Positions 42,165-50,713 of a stretch of DNA of 64,000 nucleotides are shown one piece after another. This DNA is from Psychrobacillus psychrodurans (GTDB lineage Bacteria; Bacillota; Bacilli; Bacillales_A; Planococcaceae), in NCBI RefSeq assembly GCF_027563345.1, contig NZ_JAMKBK010000005.1; one strand, given 5' to 3'. Each line of letters opens with the position of its first letter. Position 1 is the stretch's first letter. The notes beneath the pieces were generated by a model. It had not been told where the DNA came from. It did no database searches and saw only the letters and a list, made by a program, of their open reading frames with translations. A program made the position numbers and the translations under genes.

Positions 42165-42883
42165 TGCCATTTAAACATCGTGTTGTTTTTAATGTATTAG
42201 CGAAGGATTTAAAAAATGCAAAGGAACTAGTGCAAATTGCTGGAGACCGTGTATTAGTCGGAGTGATGGTCAAGAACTTCCCGACAGAAGAGGCTGCTAT
42301 CCAATTAGTAAAAGAATTCAAAGGAAATAATATCCCAGTATCGGTTGGGTTGGGTGCAGGAGACCCAGCGATGTGGAAAAAAGTGGCCGAAGTGTCTGTA
42401 GCAACCCTACCGGATCACATCAACCAAGTGTTCCCTGCATCGGGTTATACGCTTGGAAGATTGGAACAAACTACAGAAAATGTTCCTCTGATCAACTCGA
42501 TGATTGAGCCAACTGGCACTCCTGGGCAAGTATATATTTCCACAGGTCCATTGAGTTCTGCTCACCGCGAGAAGGTTACTTGTGAACTAGCCGCAACGAT
42601 GATTGCTGAAATGGGGATTCCGTCCATTAAGTTTTATCCGATCGAAGGAGTAAAGTATCTCGATGAATTAGCAGAAATGACGCAGGCTGCATCAAAAGTA
42701 GGTATTAAAATCATTGAGCCAACAGGTGGAATTGACTTAAGTAATGTCCATGAAATTGTACAAATATGTCTCGAAAACGGTGCAGAACTTGTCATCCCAC
42801 ACCTTTACTCATCCCTTATTGACAAAGAAACGGGTGAAACTAAATCATCAGCGATGAAACAATTAGTGGAGCTAGAGTGGTAA
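42164..42883 (+). CDS. DgaF-like KDGP aldolase
   Basis: 239 residues. RVVFNVLAKDLKNAKELVQI opens a TIM-barrel; other blocks are SVGLGAGDPAMWKKVAEVSV, INQVFPASGYTLGRL, IEPTGTPGQVYISTGPLSS, SIKFYPIEGVKYLDEL (likely Schiff-base Lys region) and EPTGGIDLSNV. The family is named for DgaF, which splits 2-keto-3-deoxy-6-phosphogluconate to pyruvate and glyceraldehyde-3-phosphate. It is the last gene of the operon. No clear terminator was seen just after it. Confidence 0.9.
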   Translation: MPFKHRVVFNVLAKDLKNAKELVQIAGDRVLVGVMVKNFPTEEAAIQLVKEFKGNNIPVSVGLGAGDPAMWKKVAEVSVATLPDHINQVFPASGYTLGRLEQTTENVPLINSMIEPTGTPGQVYISTGPLSSAHREKVTCELAATMIAEMGIPSIKFYPIEGVKYLDELAEMTQAASKVGIKIIEPTGGIDLSNVHEIVQICLENGAELVIPHLYSSLIDKETGETKSSAMKQLVELEW

Positions 42884-43141
42884 AGATTTCTGTATAAGTT
42901 TGCGTAAGGAAATGGCTGGTGATGAAATAACATACGGCTGTTGCTCGGCTTAGGTACTGATGAATTATCAAAGAGTGCTTCCCCAATATTGATGTCCGTA
43001 ACTCGTCAATGGAAGAAAAGGGATTTTAAACTGCTTGCAATAAGAGTGATTCAACTGGAAACTTTCGAAATTTAATTTTTTAACAAAATCTAGTTAATAA
43101 ATGGTAAAATACAATAAAAATTAAATAAAGGAAGATAAAAT

Positions 43142-43579
43142 ATGTGCATTCAAAGAGCTACATTAAATGAGCTTGATTCACTGACGGAACTTTTTGATTT
43201 ATATAGATTGTTCTATAAACAAGAATCGAATCTTGAAGGTGCGAGAGCTTTTTTAAAAGAAAGATTAGTAAAAGAAGAATCAGTAGTTTTCATAGCCTAT
43301 GATGAGAATAGTCCAGTTGGTTTTGTACAGTTATATCCATCATTTTCTTCCGTAAGTATGAAACAATCATGGATCTTAAATGATCTATATGTGAAAAAGA
43401 GTGCACGCAATAATGGATTTGCAGAAAAATTAATAAAAATGGTCATTAATTTTGCAGATGAAACAGATGCAAAAGGAATTTTACTTGAGACGGATAAGGA
43501 AAACATTCCAGCACAAAGACTTTACGAAAAAATTGGTTTTATAAGAGATTCAAATTACTATTACTATTTTTCTATTTAG
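43142..43579 (+). CDS. GNAT-family N-acetyltransferase
   Basis: 145 residues, AAAGGAAG before the ATG. Motif A region WILNDLYVKKSARNNGFAEK with a modified RNNGFA core in place of the usual R/QGxGxA, then ILLETDKENIPAQRLYEKIG. The altered loop may weaken acetyl-CoA binding, but the fold is clear. Substrate unknown. Single gene with a terminator. Confidence 0.88.
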   Translation: MCIQRATLNELDSLTELFDLYRLFYKQESNLEGARAFLKERLVKEESVVFIAYDENSPVGFVQLYPSFSSVSMKQSWILNDLYVKKSARNNGFAEKLIKMVINFADETDAKGILLETDKENIPAQRLYEKIGFIRDSNYYYYFSI

Positions 43580-43625
43580 CAAATTATTTAATGGCCTAAA
43601 ATGTGAAAATTATATTCAAATGATG

Positions 43626-43660
43626 AAAGCTACTTGGGGTTGAAAACCAGTAGCTTTTTT
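43626..43660 (+). terminator. Terminator of the GNAT gene
   Basis: aaagctact (43626-43634) pairs with agtagcttt (43649-43657), then T-run. Confidence 0.85.
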
Positions 43661-43734
43661 ATATTTTTTTCAAAGGAAATTCAAAAGCTCGTGCCGAATA
43701 TAATAGAGTAGATTAAGAGTGGGGGAGACAGAAA

Positions 43735-44445
43735 ATGGAATCTGCATTTGAAATGTTTTCAGCTGTTCATATAACTTCAATGATTACCTTGTGTTTTCTA
43801 ATCCTTCTTTTATTTTATAATAGGAATAGATGGACTATTCAACAACAGAAAGTCCAATTCATGGAACGATTTTTCGCTCTTACTTTATTCATAATGGATG
43901 GTTGTTATTATATATGGCTTGTTCAAACAGGAAGATGGGATTGGGGTAACTCATTACCATTAGAACTATGCAGTATTAGTTTGATCATAGCAATTGTTTT
44001 GCTTTGGACTGGAAAAAAGAAGCTTTATTCATTTGTTTTTTTCGCTGGTATTGGAGGAGCAATCCAGGCAGTTGCAACACCTGTTTTGGATTTAAACTTT
44101 CCTCATTTCAGGTTTTTCCATTTTTTCTATACGCATTTTGGAATCATTTTAACCGCGCTTTATTTTACTTGGGTGAGAGGTTACAAGCCAACCTTTAAAG
44201 GCGTTATCCAGACGATGATTACGTTAAATGTATTGCTACCATTCCTATTTTTTATAAACTTTTTAGTGGAAGGCAATTATATGTTTTTACAGGAAAAGCC
44301 AAGAGGTGGAAGTTTGTTGGACTTTTTAGGGCCCTATCCATGGTATATTTTATCACTAGAATTAGTTGCGTTTATTGTATTTAGCTGTTTATGGCTTTTG
44401 TTTAAGGAGCGTAACAAGCAAGGGGAGGGTGTAAATGTTAAATAA
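43735..44445 (+). CDS. TIGR02206 / YwaF-like membrane protein
   Basis: 236 residues, GTGGGGGAG before the ATG. Six to seven membrane segments. Motifs LVQTGRWDWGNSLPLELCSI and AVATPVLDLNFPHFRFFHFF, and a late GPYPWYILSLELVAF, are typical of this family of unknown function. It overlaps the following methyltransferase gene by 11 bases. A decayed fragment of a second copy is at 35163. Confidence 0.88.
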   Translation: MESAFEMFSAVHITSMITLCFLILLLFYNRNRWTIQQQKVQFMERFFALTLFIMDGCYYIWLVQTGRWDWGNSLPLELCSISLIIAIVLLWTGKKKLYSFVFFAGIGGAIQAVATPVLDLNFPHFRFFHFFYTHFGIILTALYFTWVRGYKPTFKGVIQTMITLNVLLPFLFFINFLVEGNYMFLQEKPRGGSLLDFLGPYPWYILSLELVAFIVFSCLWLLFKERNKQGEGVNVK

Positions 44446-45211
44446 TCCAACGACCTTTTCTGAATGGTTAACACCACATTCCATAGAGTGGTATCAACAG
44501 CTCTCAGAGTTACAGCGTATTTATAAATATACTTGGAACTCCAGCATTACTAAGCCCAGCGGAGAGTCTATTTTTGATGAAGAAGTATCAAAAATGATAA
44601 AAAACAAAAGAGTTCTAGATGTTGGTTGTGGACATGGTGATTTTACTAAATTTTGTAGCTCGATTGCAAAACAGATTGTAGGATTTGATGTAACTGAAAA
44701 TTTCTTAGAAGTTGCTAAGGTGAATGAAAAGTCGAACCTTACATTCATTGTTGGAAATAGCAAACAAGGATTACCTTTTGAGAAAAATGAATTTGAATGT
44801 GCATACACTCGAAAGGGACCTACATCTGCTTATCCAGCCCTTACAGAAGTAGTGATGAAGGGAGGATCAATTCTTGGACTTCATCCAGGTGATGGAGCAG
44901 CAAAAGAACTACCTCTAATTTTTCCAAATCTATTTGACTACTCTTTTGGTACACCAATACTAAATAAAATAAATCAACAATTGGAGATTAGTAGCTTCAC
45001 TTCCATTGAACTGGAGCATGTAACAAGTATAGAATATTTGCATTCTCCTATCGATGTATTAAAGTTACGTTGCTTTGGTCAAAAGACATCTATTTACGAA
45101 AGGCTAAAGGAAGAGGATTTATCGAAAGTAACTAAAATATTTGATGAAAATAGTACAGAGCAAGGCTTAGCTGTAACCAATTCTTTCTATATCATTCGTT
45201 TAATTGTTTAG
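44435..45211 (+). CDS. Class I SAM-dependent methyltransferase
   Basis: 258 residues; AGGGGAGGG before the ATG, inside the end of the preceding membrane-protein gene. Motif I VLDVGCGHGDFTKF and post-I IVGFDVTENFLEVAKV are intact; motif II region EFECAYTRKGPTSAYPAL is less typical. Substrate not evident. The overlap suggests cotranscription with the YwaF-like protein, but a functional link is not known. Confidence 0.9.
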   Translation: MLNNPTTFSEWLTPHSIEWYQQLSELQRIYKYTWNSSITKPSGESIFDEEVSKMIKNKRVLDVGCGHGDFTKFCSSIAKQIVGFDVTENFLEVAKVNEKSNLTFIVGNSKQGLPFEKNEFECAYTRKGPTSAYPALTEVVMKGGSILGLHPGDGAAKELPLIFPNLFDYSFGTPILNKINQQLEISSFTSIELEHVTSIEYLHSPIDVLKLRCFGQKTSIYERLKEEDLSKVTKIFDENSTEQGLAVTNSFYIIRLIV

Positions 45212-45282
45212 ACGAATCGAGTGTTTTATATATTTCTGGTAGGGAACAGAAAATAGAAGACACTTAAGTAGGAGGAATAATT

Positions 45283-46068
45283 ATGAGCAAAACTATTTTT
45301 ATTACTGGTGCTGGAAGCGGACTTGGAAGAGGTGCAGCAATTGGACTTGCTAAGAAGGGTCATCGTTTAATCGCTACAACAGAAAACACTTCTCAAAAAA
45401 CAGACCTATTTCGAGAGGCCAATGAATTAGGGTTAAAGATGGAAATATTCAAGATGGATATTACGAACGAACGTGACCGTGCACAAATGGAAGATTATGA
45501 TTTTGATATATTTGTTGCAAATGCAGCTATCAATGAAGGTGGACCGTTAGGAGAAGTACCGATGGATCGATTTCGTGCATTGTTTGAGGTGAACGTTTTT
45601 GCTACGTTAGAAACTGTACAAATTGCTGCTAAAAAATTCGTAAGTCAGGGCAGTGGGAAGATTGTATTTATGAGTTCCATTGCAGGTGTATCAGCAACAC
45701 CATATGTAGGTCCATACACTGCTACAAAGCATGCAATCGAAGGAATTGCCAAGACCCTGGAAAAAGAGTTAAAAGAGTTTGGAGTGCAAGTGGCAACGAT
45801 TAACCCAGGACCATATAATACAGGATTCAATGATAGAAGTGCAGAAGAAAAATATAAATGGTACAATGAAGACAGTAATTTTACTAACAAGGAAGATATG
45901 CAAAAACAAGAAGCACAATTAGAAAACCAATTTGATCCTAAAGATATGATTGAAAAAATGATAGATATCATACCTGCAGATCATCATAAATTTCGCACTA
46001 TGCATCCAGAAGAAACTGAACAGCAAGCTAAGAAAGCTCAACAAGAATGCTGGGATATGGAAATTTAG
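45283..46068 (+). CDS. Short-chain dehydrogenase/reductase
   Basis: 261 residues, TAGGAGGAA before the ATG. Rossmann motif ITGAGSGLGRGAAIGLAKKG, NANA-type FVANAAIN, catalytic Ser in IVFMSSIAGVSA and YxxxK in YTATKHAIEG, then INPGPYNTGF. Cofactor preference is uncertain: TTENTS follows beta-2. Substrate unknown. Single gene with its own terminator. Confidence 0.93.
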   Translation: MSKTIFITGAGSGLGRGAAIGLAKKGHRLIATTENTSQKTDLFREANELGLKMEIFKMDITNERDRAQMEDYDFDIFVANAAINEGGPLGEVPMDRFRALFEVNVFATLETVQIAAKKFVSQGSGKIVFMSSIAGVSATPYVGPYTATKHAIEGIAKTLEKELKEFGVQVATINPGPYNTGFNDRSAEEKYKWYNEDSNFTNKEDMQKQEAQLENQFDPKDMIEKMIDIIPADHHKFRTMHPEETEQQAKKAQQECWDMEI

Positions 46069-46085
46069 AATCTTTCATATAGGAG

Positions 46086-46122
46086 GTAGAGCTAACCAAT
46101 ACATCGGTGCTCTACTTTTTTT
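46086..46122 (+). terminator. Terminator of the SDR gene
   Basis: gtagagc (46086-46092) pairs with gctctac (46109-46115), then seven T. Confidence 0.85.
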
Positions 46123-46196
46123 ATGTAAATAGGTTAAGATGTTTAGGTAATTGGGTTTTAAAAAAATTTTAATACATAAAGAAGAGGGGTTACGAT

Positions 46197-46658
46197 ATGA
46201 ACTTATTTAAAAAATCGGGTTGGAGCAAAGTTATTCTAGTTATGTTAAGTATTATTATACTTGGAGCATGTTCGGATGAGGAAACACCAAAAGAAACAGA
46301 TACGCCAGGTAAACAATTAGCAATAATAAAGAATTATGAACTTTCTACCAGAAATCTTGTTTTGGATGAGGTTGAATGGATAGAGGAATCGGACAAAGAT
46401 AGGATTAAGGAGTTAGGGCTGGACGTGGAGAAGGACTTACCAACTGGTTTTGTGATGTATAATGAAACAAACGAAGAATCTACTATGAAAGTAGCCGAGG
46501 ATGCAGAGTTCTTACTTGTTAATCAAGAGAATCCCTCGGAGCCTAGAGTAGTTGATGAGAAGGAATTTATCACCTACTTACTTGGTGTCAAAGGACCTTA
46601 TTATGTGACAGTTGAAGATGATGTAGTAGTGAAAGTTGAAGAGAAATATATGCCATAA
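46197..46658 (+). CDS. Small lipoprotein, unknown
   Basis: 153 residues, AAGAGGGG before the ATG. Signal peptide with lipobox LGACSDEE near residue 24. The mature part is very acidic (ETPKETDTPGKQL, LDEVEWIEESDKDRIKE). No known domain recognised. By signal it is anchored on the outer face of the membrane. Own terminator. Confidence 0.65.
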   Translation: MNLFKKSGWSKVILVMLSIIILGACSDEETPKETDTPGKQLAIIKNYELSTRNLVLDEVEWIEESDKDRIKELGLDVEKDLPTGFVMYNETNEESTMKVAEDAEFLLVNQENPSEPRVVDEKEFITYLLGVKGPYYVTVEDDVVVKVEEKYMP

Positions 46659-46665
46659 TGGTGGA

Positions 46666-46712
46666 AAAGCACTCGAGTTACTGTTTAGAAACAGTAACTT
46701 GAGTGCTTTTTT
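46666..46712 (+). terminator. Terminator of the lipoprotein gene
   Basis: Long stem: aagcactc...agttactgttt with aaacagtaact...gagtgctt, then a T-run. Confidence 0.9.
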
Positions 46713-46738
46713 GTTACGAGTATATAGATGTTAGGAAT

Positions 46739-46882
46739 ATGGGCTATTTTTAGATTTTATGGGCAGTGGTAATAGTTTTATGGGTTATATTGGTGACTTT
46801 ATGGGCGATACCGTGATTTTGTGGCGGATAACAGCAGTTTAAGGGCTAATTCCACATTTTTATGGGCTATCTCCGGATTATA
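46739..46882. repeat. Tandem array with 20-21-bp period (ATGGGC heads), seven units
   Basis: ATGGGC-like heads start at 46739, 46759, 46780, 46801, 46821, 46841 and 46862. The spacing is 20, 21, 21, 20, 20 and 21. Most units read TTTATGGGCNAT. Between the lipoprotein terminator and the ba3 promoter, with no ORF. Confidence 0.8.
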
Positions 46883-46893
46883 TAAAAAACATC

Positions 46894-46934
46894 GTGTTCA
46901 AAATCACAGCTACAAGTGATTTAGAACACTTTTT
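46894..46934. other. Near-perfect hairpin upstream of the ba3 promoter
   Basis: gtgttcaaaatcac (46894-46907) and gtgatttagaacac (46916-46929) match at 13 of 14 positions, with T-runs on both strands. It could be a bidirectional terminator. Its right arm contains the candidate Crp/Fnr box (46915-46930). Confidence 0.6.
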
Positions 46935-46957
46935 AGTATGTGCTTTATTACTAGAAT
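46915..46957 (+). promoter_or_regulatory. Candidate Crp/Fnr-type promoter of the ba3 oxidase operon
   Basis: AGTGA-N6-ACACT (46915-46930), then exactly 21 bases to TAGAAT (46952-46957). The box centre sits at -41.5 from the predicted start near 46964. The right half has one mismatch to TCACT. Confidence 0.5.
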
Positions 46958-46991
46958 AAAAGTAAGAAGAAATACAAGGAGGACGAAATAG

Positions 46992-47123
46992 ATGGGATTC
47001 AAAAATGTAAAAGAACAGAAGGAATCTTATAGTGGAGCATTATTTGCCTCTCTCGTTTTTGTTGGAGTACCGATTATTTTATGTATCGTTCTACTACTAG
47101 TTTTATATATGGATAGAGTTTGA
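46992..47123 (+). CDS. Cytochrome ba3 oxidase subunit IIa (small)
   Basis: 43 residues with AGGAGG before the ATG: MGFKNVKEQKESYSGALFAS, then one membrane segment (LVFVGVPIILCIVLLLVLYM) and DRV. It lies 16 bases before the subunit II gene. Its size, single helix and position match the small IIa subunit of ba3-type oxidases. Function is structural. Confidence 0.8.
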   Translation: MGFKNVKEQKESYSGALFASLVFVGVPIILCIVLLLVLYMDRV

Positions 47124-47139
47124 AAGGAGGAGAAACTGT

Positions 47140-47607
47140 ATGAAAATGCATCGCTCAGAAGAGATTTGGCTAATTATTGGAGTAGCAATTTTAGTTATTT
47201 CGATGGCAATCACCGGATATCAAGCTTTCGCTTTGGATATGGGGACACCTAGTGGACTAGAGACAATAGATCCACAGAAAGTTGATGAAACAGCACCTTT
47301 TGATAAGCCTGGTGTTTATAAAACGGGAGACAATGAATATGAGGTCGTTATGACCCTACAAATATTCTCTTTCACTCCAATGGATATCGAAATTCCAGCA
47401 GGAGCAAAAGTAACTTTTGTCATGACATCTAAGGATGTTGTACATGGTTTCCAAGTGGCAGGCACTAACTTAAATGCAATGGTAACACCAGGGCATATCC
47501 AAAGGGCAACACAAAACTTTGATGAAGCCGGTGAATATTTAGTTTTATGTAATGAGTATTGTGGAGCGGGACATCAGATGATGAGTACTACGATCACAGT
47601 TAAATAG
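47140..47607 (+). CDS. Cytochrome ba3-type oxidase subunit II
   Basis: 155 residues; AAAGGAGGA before the start. One N-terminal membrane anchor (WLIIGVAILVISMAITGYQA), then the CuA cupredoxin domain: HGFQVAGTNLN with the His ligand and LCNEYCGAGHQMM with the Cys-x3-Cys, His and Met ligands. The single anchor, where A-type subunit II has two, is typical of ba3 enzymes. It takes electrons from cytochrome c. It lies between the IIa and subunit I genes. Confidence 0.95.
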   Translation: MKMHRSEEIWLIIGVAILVISMAITGYQAFALDMGTPSGLETIDPQKVDETAPFDKPGVYKTGDNEYEVVMTLQIFSFTPMDIEIPAGAKVTFVMTSKDVVHGFQVAGTNLNAMVTPGHIQRATQNFDEAGEYLVLCNEYCGAGHQMMSTTITVK

Positions 47608-47623
47608 AGGAAGGAGGATCATC

Positions 47624-49303
47624 ATGGAGGCAGTAGCAAAGAAAACAATGAAACAAAAAGTAAATAACGTGTTAGGAGCCAATCCTCTGGATGCACGATT
47701 TTCTATTGCACTTTTTATAGTAGCGTTTATCGCGTTTTTTATCGGAGGAGTATTAGGTTTGCTTCAAGGTCTTAACCGTGCTGGAATATTAGAATTACCA
47801 ACATGGCTAAATTATTATCAAGTACTTTCAGCACATGGAGTATTATTAGTTCTTGTGTTTAGTACAACATTTACTATTGGATATTTTTATGCAGCATTAT
47901 CTCACACATTAGGAGGATTACTTTCAAAGGTTAGAAAACTTGGATGGATTGGCTTTGGATCAATGGTAGTTGGGGTTGTCTTTGTTGCAACAACTATTAT
48001 CATGGGTGATGCATCTGTTATGTATACGTTCTATCCACCTATGGCAGCATCTGGTTGGTTTTACGTTGGATTAGTATTTTTGGTTATAGGTATTTGGCTA
48101 TGCGCTTTTGGTGCATTCATCAATGTGGCCGACTGGAGAAAGAAACATAAAGGACAGCATATTTCTTTACTCGCATTCTTTGCAGTTGGTGTGTTTGTGC
48201 TTTTGTTCTTCGGTAGTATAGGCGTAACAATTGAAGTATTAATGATTATTCCTTGGGCATTTGGTTGGACAGATACGATTAATGTTTTATTAAGTCGCAC
48301 GCTGTTCTGGAGTTTTGGACATACGTTAGTAAATATTTGGTATCTGACCGCAGTATCTACTTGGTATATTGCTATACCTAAAATTATTGGCGGAAGACAA
48401 TGGAGTGACACGCTCACTCGACTAGTTGTAATACTATTAGTAGTTTTAAATATTACTGGTGGATTCCATCACCAAATTGTCGATCCAGGAATTACTGAAG
48501 GTATTAAATTCATGCATGTATTTATGAGTCTATCTATTGGATTCCCTTCATTAATGACTGCATTTGCAATGTTTGCGATATTTGAACGCTCTGGTAGAAA
48601 GAAAGGTGCGAAAGGTCTGTTAGGCTGGATTAAAAAATTACCATGGGGCGATGTTCGATTCCTCGCACCAATGATCGCGATGATAGCTTTTATACCCGCT
48701 GGAGCCGGAGGTATTGCTCAAACAAATAACCAACTAAACACTGTAGTACACAATTCAATGTGGGTTGTAGGTCACTTCCACTTAACTCTAGGGGTTACGG
48801 TTGTATTATCATTCTTTGGAGTTGCTTACTGGTTGATCCCTCATTTGACTGGACGTGTTCTTACACCTCAAATGAATAAATTAGGGGTAATTCAAACATT
48901 AGTTTGGACAGTTGGTATGGCATTAATGTCTGGGGCTATGCACTATGTTGGCCTATTTGGTTCTCCAAGAAGAACTTCGTATACAACTTATGGAGATAAT
49001 GCAACAGCTTTAGGATGGGATCCTTACCTATTGCTGCTAGCAGTTGGTGGTACATTGTTAATGGTTGGTGTCGTGCTAATGGTCTACATCGCATTCAATC
49101 TAATGTTCTTTGCACCAAAAGGACAAACGGAATTCCAAATCGCGGAGCCAGAGGAAAATGCTGCGCCAACACCGAAATGGACAGAACGCTGGACATTATG
49201 GATTGTCCTAATGATTTTAGTAGTTTCCATGGCATACGTAATTCCGGTGGTAGATATGATTGTAAATGCACCACCAGGATCACCACCATTTAGAACTTGG
49301 TAA
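47624..49303 (+). CDS. Cytochrome ba3-type oxidase subunit I
   Basis: 559 residues with about 13 membrane segments. Heme and CuB ligands are visible: AHGVLLVLVFSTTFTIGYFY (low-spin His), FWSFGHTLVNIWYL (CuB His-Tyr region), GGFHHQIVDPG (CuB His pair) and VVGHFHLTLGVTVVL (heme His pair). It reduces oxygen and pumps protons, with high oxygen affinity in B-family enzymes. Operon IIa-II-I, with a candidate Crp/Fnr-type promoter upstream. Confidence 0.96.
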   Translation: MEAVAKKTMKQKVNNVLGANPLDARFSIALFIVAFIAFFIGGVLGLLQGLNRAGILELPTWLNYYQVLSAHGVLLVLVFSTTFTIGYFYAALSHTLGGLLSKVRKLGWIGFGSMVVGVVFVATTIIMGDASVMYTFYPPMAASGWFYVGLVFLVIGIWLCAFGAFINVADWRKKHKGQHISLLAFFAVGVFVLLFFGSIGVTIEVLMIIPWAFGWTDTINVLLSRTLFWSFGHTLVNIWYLTAVSTWYIAIPKIIGGRQWSDTLTRLVVILLVVLNITGGFHHQIVDPGITEGIKFMHVFMSLSIGFPSLMTAFAMFAIFERSGRKKGAKGLLGWIKKLPWGDVRFLAPMIAMIAFIPAGAGGIAQTNNQLNTVVHNSMWVVGHFHLTLGVTVVLSFFGVAYWLIPHLTGRVLTPQMNKLGVIQTLVWTVGMALMSGAMHYVGLFGSPRRTSYTTYGDNATALGWDPYLLLLAVGGTLLMVGVVLMVYIAFNLMFFAPKGQTEFQIAEPEENAAPTPKWTERWTLWIVLMILVVSMAYVIPVVDMIVNAPPGSPPFRTW

Positions 49304-49311
49304 AACGTAGT

Positions 49312-49342
49312 AGAGATAGTCTTTGAAGGCTATCTCTTTATT
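49312..49342 (+). terminator. Hairpin after the ba3 subunit I gene
   Basis: agagatag (49312-49319) pairs with ctatctct (49330-49337), then a short T-rich tail. It may be leaky, because the SCO gene follows closely. Confidence 0.5.
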
Positions 49343-49366
49343 AATAAATATAAGGTTGTGATTGTT

Positions 49367-49999
49367 ATGAAGAACAAACAATACAATTCAATAGCAATCT
49401 TTGTTGTCCTATTATTCGGAGCAATTTTATTTTATATCGGAACAGACGGATTTACTGCATATACAGTTGAAACTGCCAGAGTGAATAAATTAATGGAGGA
49501 AAATCGAGTTTTCCCTGAGGTTACATTAGAAGATAGCAAAGAAAGAGTATATTCCTTTTCAGAATTCGAGGGAAAATATGTGATGCTAACATTTATATAC
49601 ACTGCTTGCTCCGATGTTTGCCCACAATTAGAATTCAATTTAGCTGAGGTATATAAACAAATTCCACCCAAGTATATAGGTAAGGATATCGTCTTTTTAA
49701 GTATCAGCTTTGATCCAAAGAATGATGACCCGGCAACTCTTGAGAAGTATCGCTATTATTTTGATAGCGATGGTGAAACATGGAGACTGGCGAGAATCTC
49801 AGACCAGCAGCAGTTAGATGGATTACTGATGGATTTTGGAGTGACTGTCATCCCTGATGAAAACGGCAACTTCCAGCATAATTCCGCATTCTATTTAGTA
49901 GATCCAAATGGTATTTTAATCGAAGTTATGGATTATGAAGAAATCGAATTAGCGGCGGATAAAGTAAATTCCATTCTCGATTCGAAAGTGGGGGAGTAG
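49367..49999 (+). CDS. SCO1/SenC-family copper chaperone
   Basis: About 210 residues from the ATG at 49367; the GTG at 49358 is too close to TAAGG. One N-terminal membrane segment, then a thioredoxin fold with the copper motif YTACSDVCPQL (CxxxC) and the distant His in FQHNSAFYLVDPNG. It is predicted on the outer membrane face and would help assemble the CuA site of the adjacent ba3 oxidase. It is one base upstream of the next membrane-protein gene. Confidence 0.93.
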   Translation: MKNKQYNSIAIFVVLLFGAILFYIGTDGFTAYTVETARVNKLMEENRVFPEVTLEDSKERVYSFSEFEGKYVMLTFIYTACSDVCPQLEFNLAEVYKQIPPKYIGKDIVFLSISFDPKNDDPATLEKYRYYFDSDGETWRLARISDQQQLDGLLMDFGVTVIPDENGNFQHNSAFYLVDPNGILIEVMDYEEIELAADKVNSILDSKVGE

Positions 50000-50000
50000 T

Positions 50001-50549
50001 TTGAAGTACGGACTAGTCCTATATATTTTCTTGATGCTACCACCTGTTGCGAATTTAGCAGAATCAGTTATGGCTATTCATATGCATATGCAAATGACGT
50101 TGTTTGTTGTCGTTGGTGTACTAATGGCTCCACTTTATCAAAAGATATTCGCTAGATTCTTTGAAAAATGGAATAGTAATGGGGTACCTGGTATTCTTCT
50201 CTTTATGGTGATACTCGGTTACTGGTTGCTTCCGAGAACGATGGATGAAGCACTGTCGATACCCGCAGTCGAATTATTTAAATTTATAAGCTTACCATTT
50301 TTAGCTGGAGTTCCATTACGAGACAGCTGGGGTAAACTAAGTAACGTAGGAAAAAATACATTATATGTTCTACTGAGTGTAATTTTTGGGGGCATGGCAT
50401 GGCTCTATATCGCATCACCCGTACAGCTATGCAATAATTACTTAATCATCGAACAAAAAACACTAGGCTGGGGCTTCGTATTTTTTGCAGTCAGTATTAT
50501 GATTTATTTCATCTCAACACTGATAATTGATCCCTCTGATTACGAATGA
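50001..50549 (+). CDS. Polytopic membrane protein linked to the ba3 oxidase
   Basis: 182 residues, TTG start behind GGGGGAG, one base after the SCO gene. Five to six membrane segments. A His/Met-rich segment, AIHMHMQMTLFVVV, lies near residue 26 at a membrane border and could bind copper or heme. Not firmly recognised; it recalls CtaG- or DUF1404-type assembly proteins. By position, it probably helps assemble the oxidase. Confidence 0.65.
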   Translation: MKYGLVLYIFLMLPPVANLAESVMAIHMHMQMTLFVVVGVLMAPLYQKIFARFFEKWNSNGVPGILLFMVILGYWLLPRTMDEALSIPAVELFKFISLPFLAGVPLRDSWGKLSNVGKNTLYVLLSVIFGGMAWLYIASPVQLCNNYLIIEQKTLGWGFVFFAVSIMIYFISTLIIDPSDYE

Positions 50550-50555
50550 AAAATC

Positions 50556-50585
50556 GGACAATTTGTGTATCAAATTGTCCTTTTT
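50556..50585 (+). terminator. Terminator after the oxidase assembly genes
   Basis: ggacaattt pairs with aaattgtcc across a 7-base loop, then ttttt. Confidence 0.85.
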
Positions 50586-50713
50586 CTATTGGATGGATTT
50601 TGAAAATACGTGAGAAACTGAAGATTATGCAGAGGTCGAATCGTTAAAAAGAAAGCTCCTCTCATACGTAGTGCACCATCGTTTATCCGAGAAAATCCCT
50701 ATCTTATCAGGCG

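Noticed and set aside
42884..43141. Gene or terminator after the aldolase gene
   Set aside because: No supported ORF and no convincing hairpin with a T-run; left as plain intergenic sequence.
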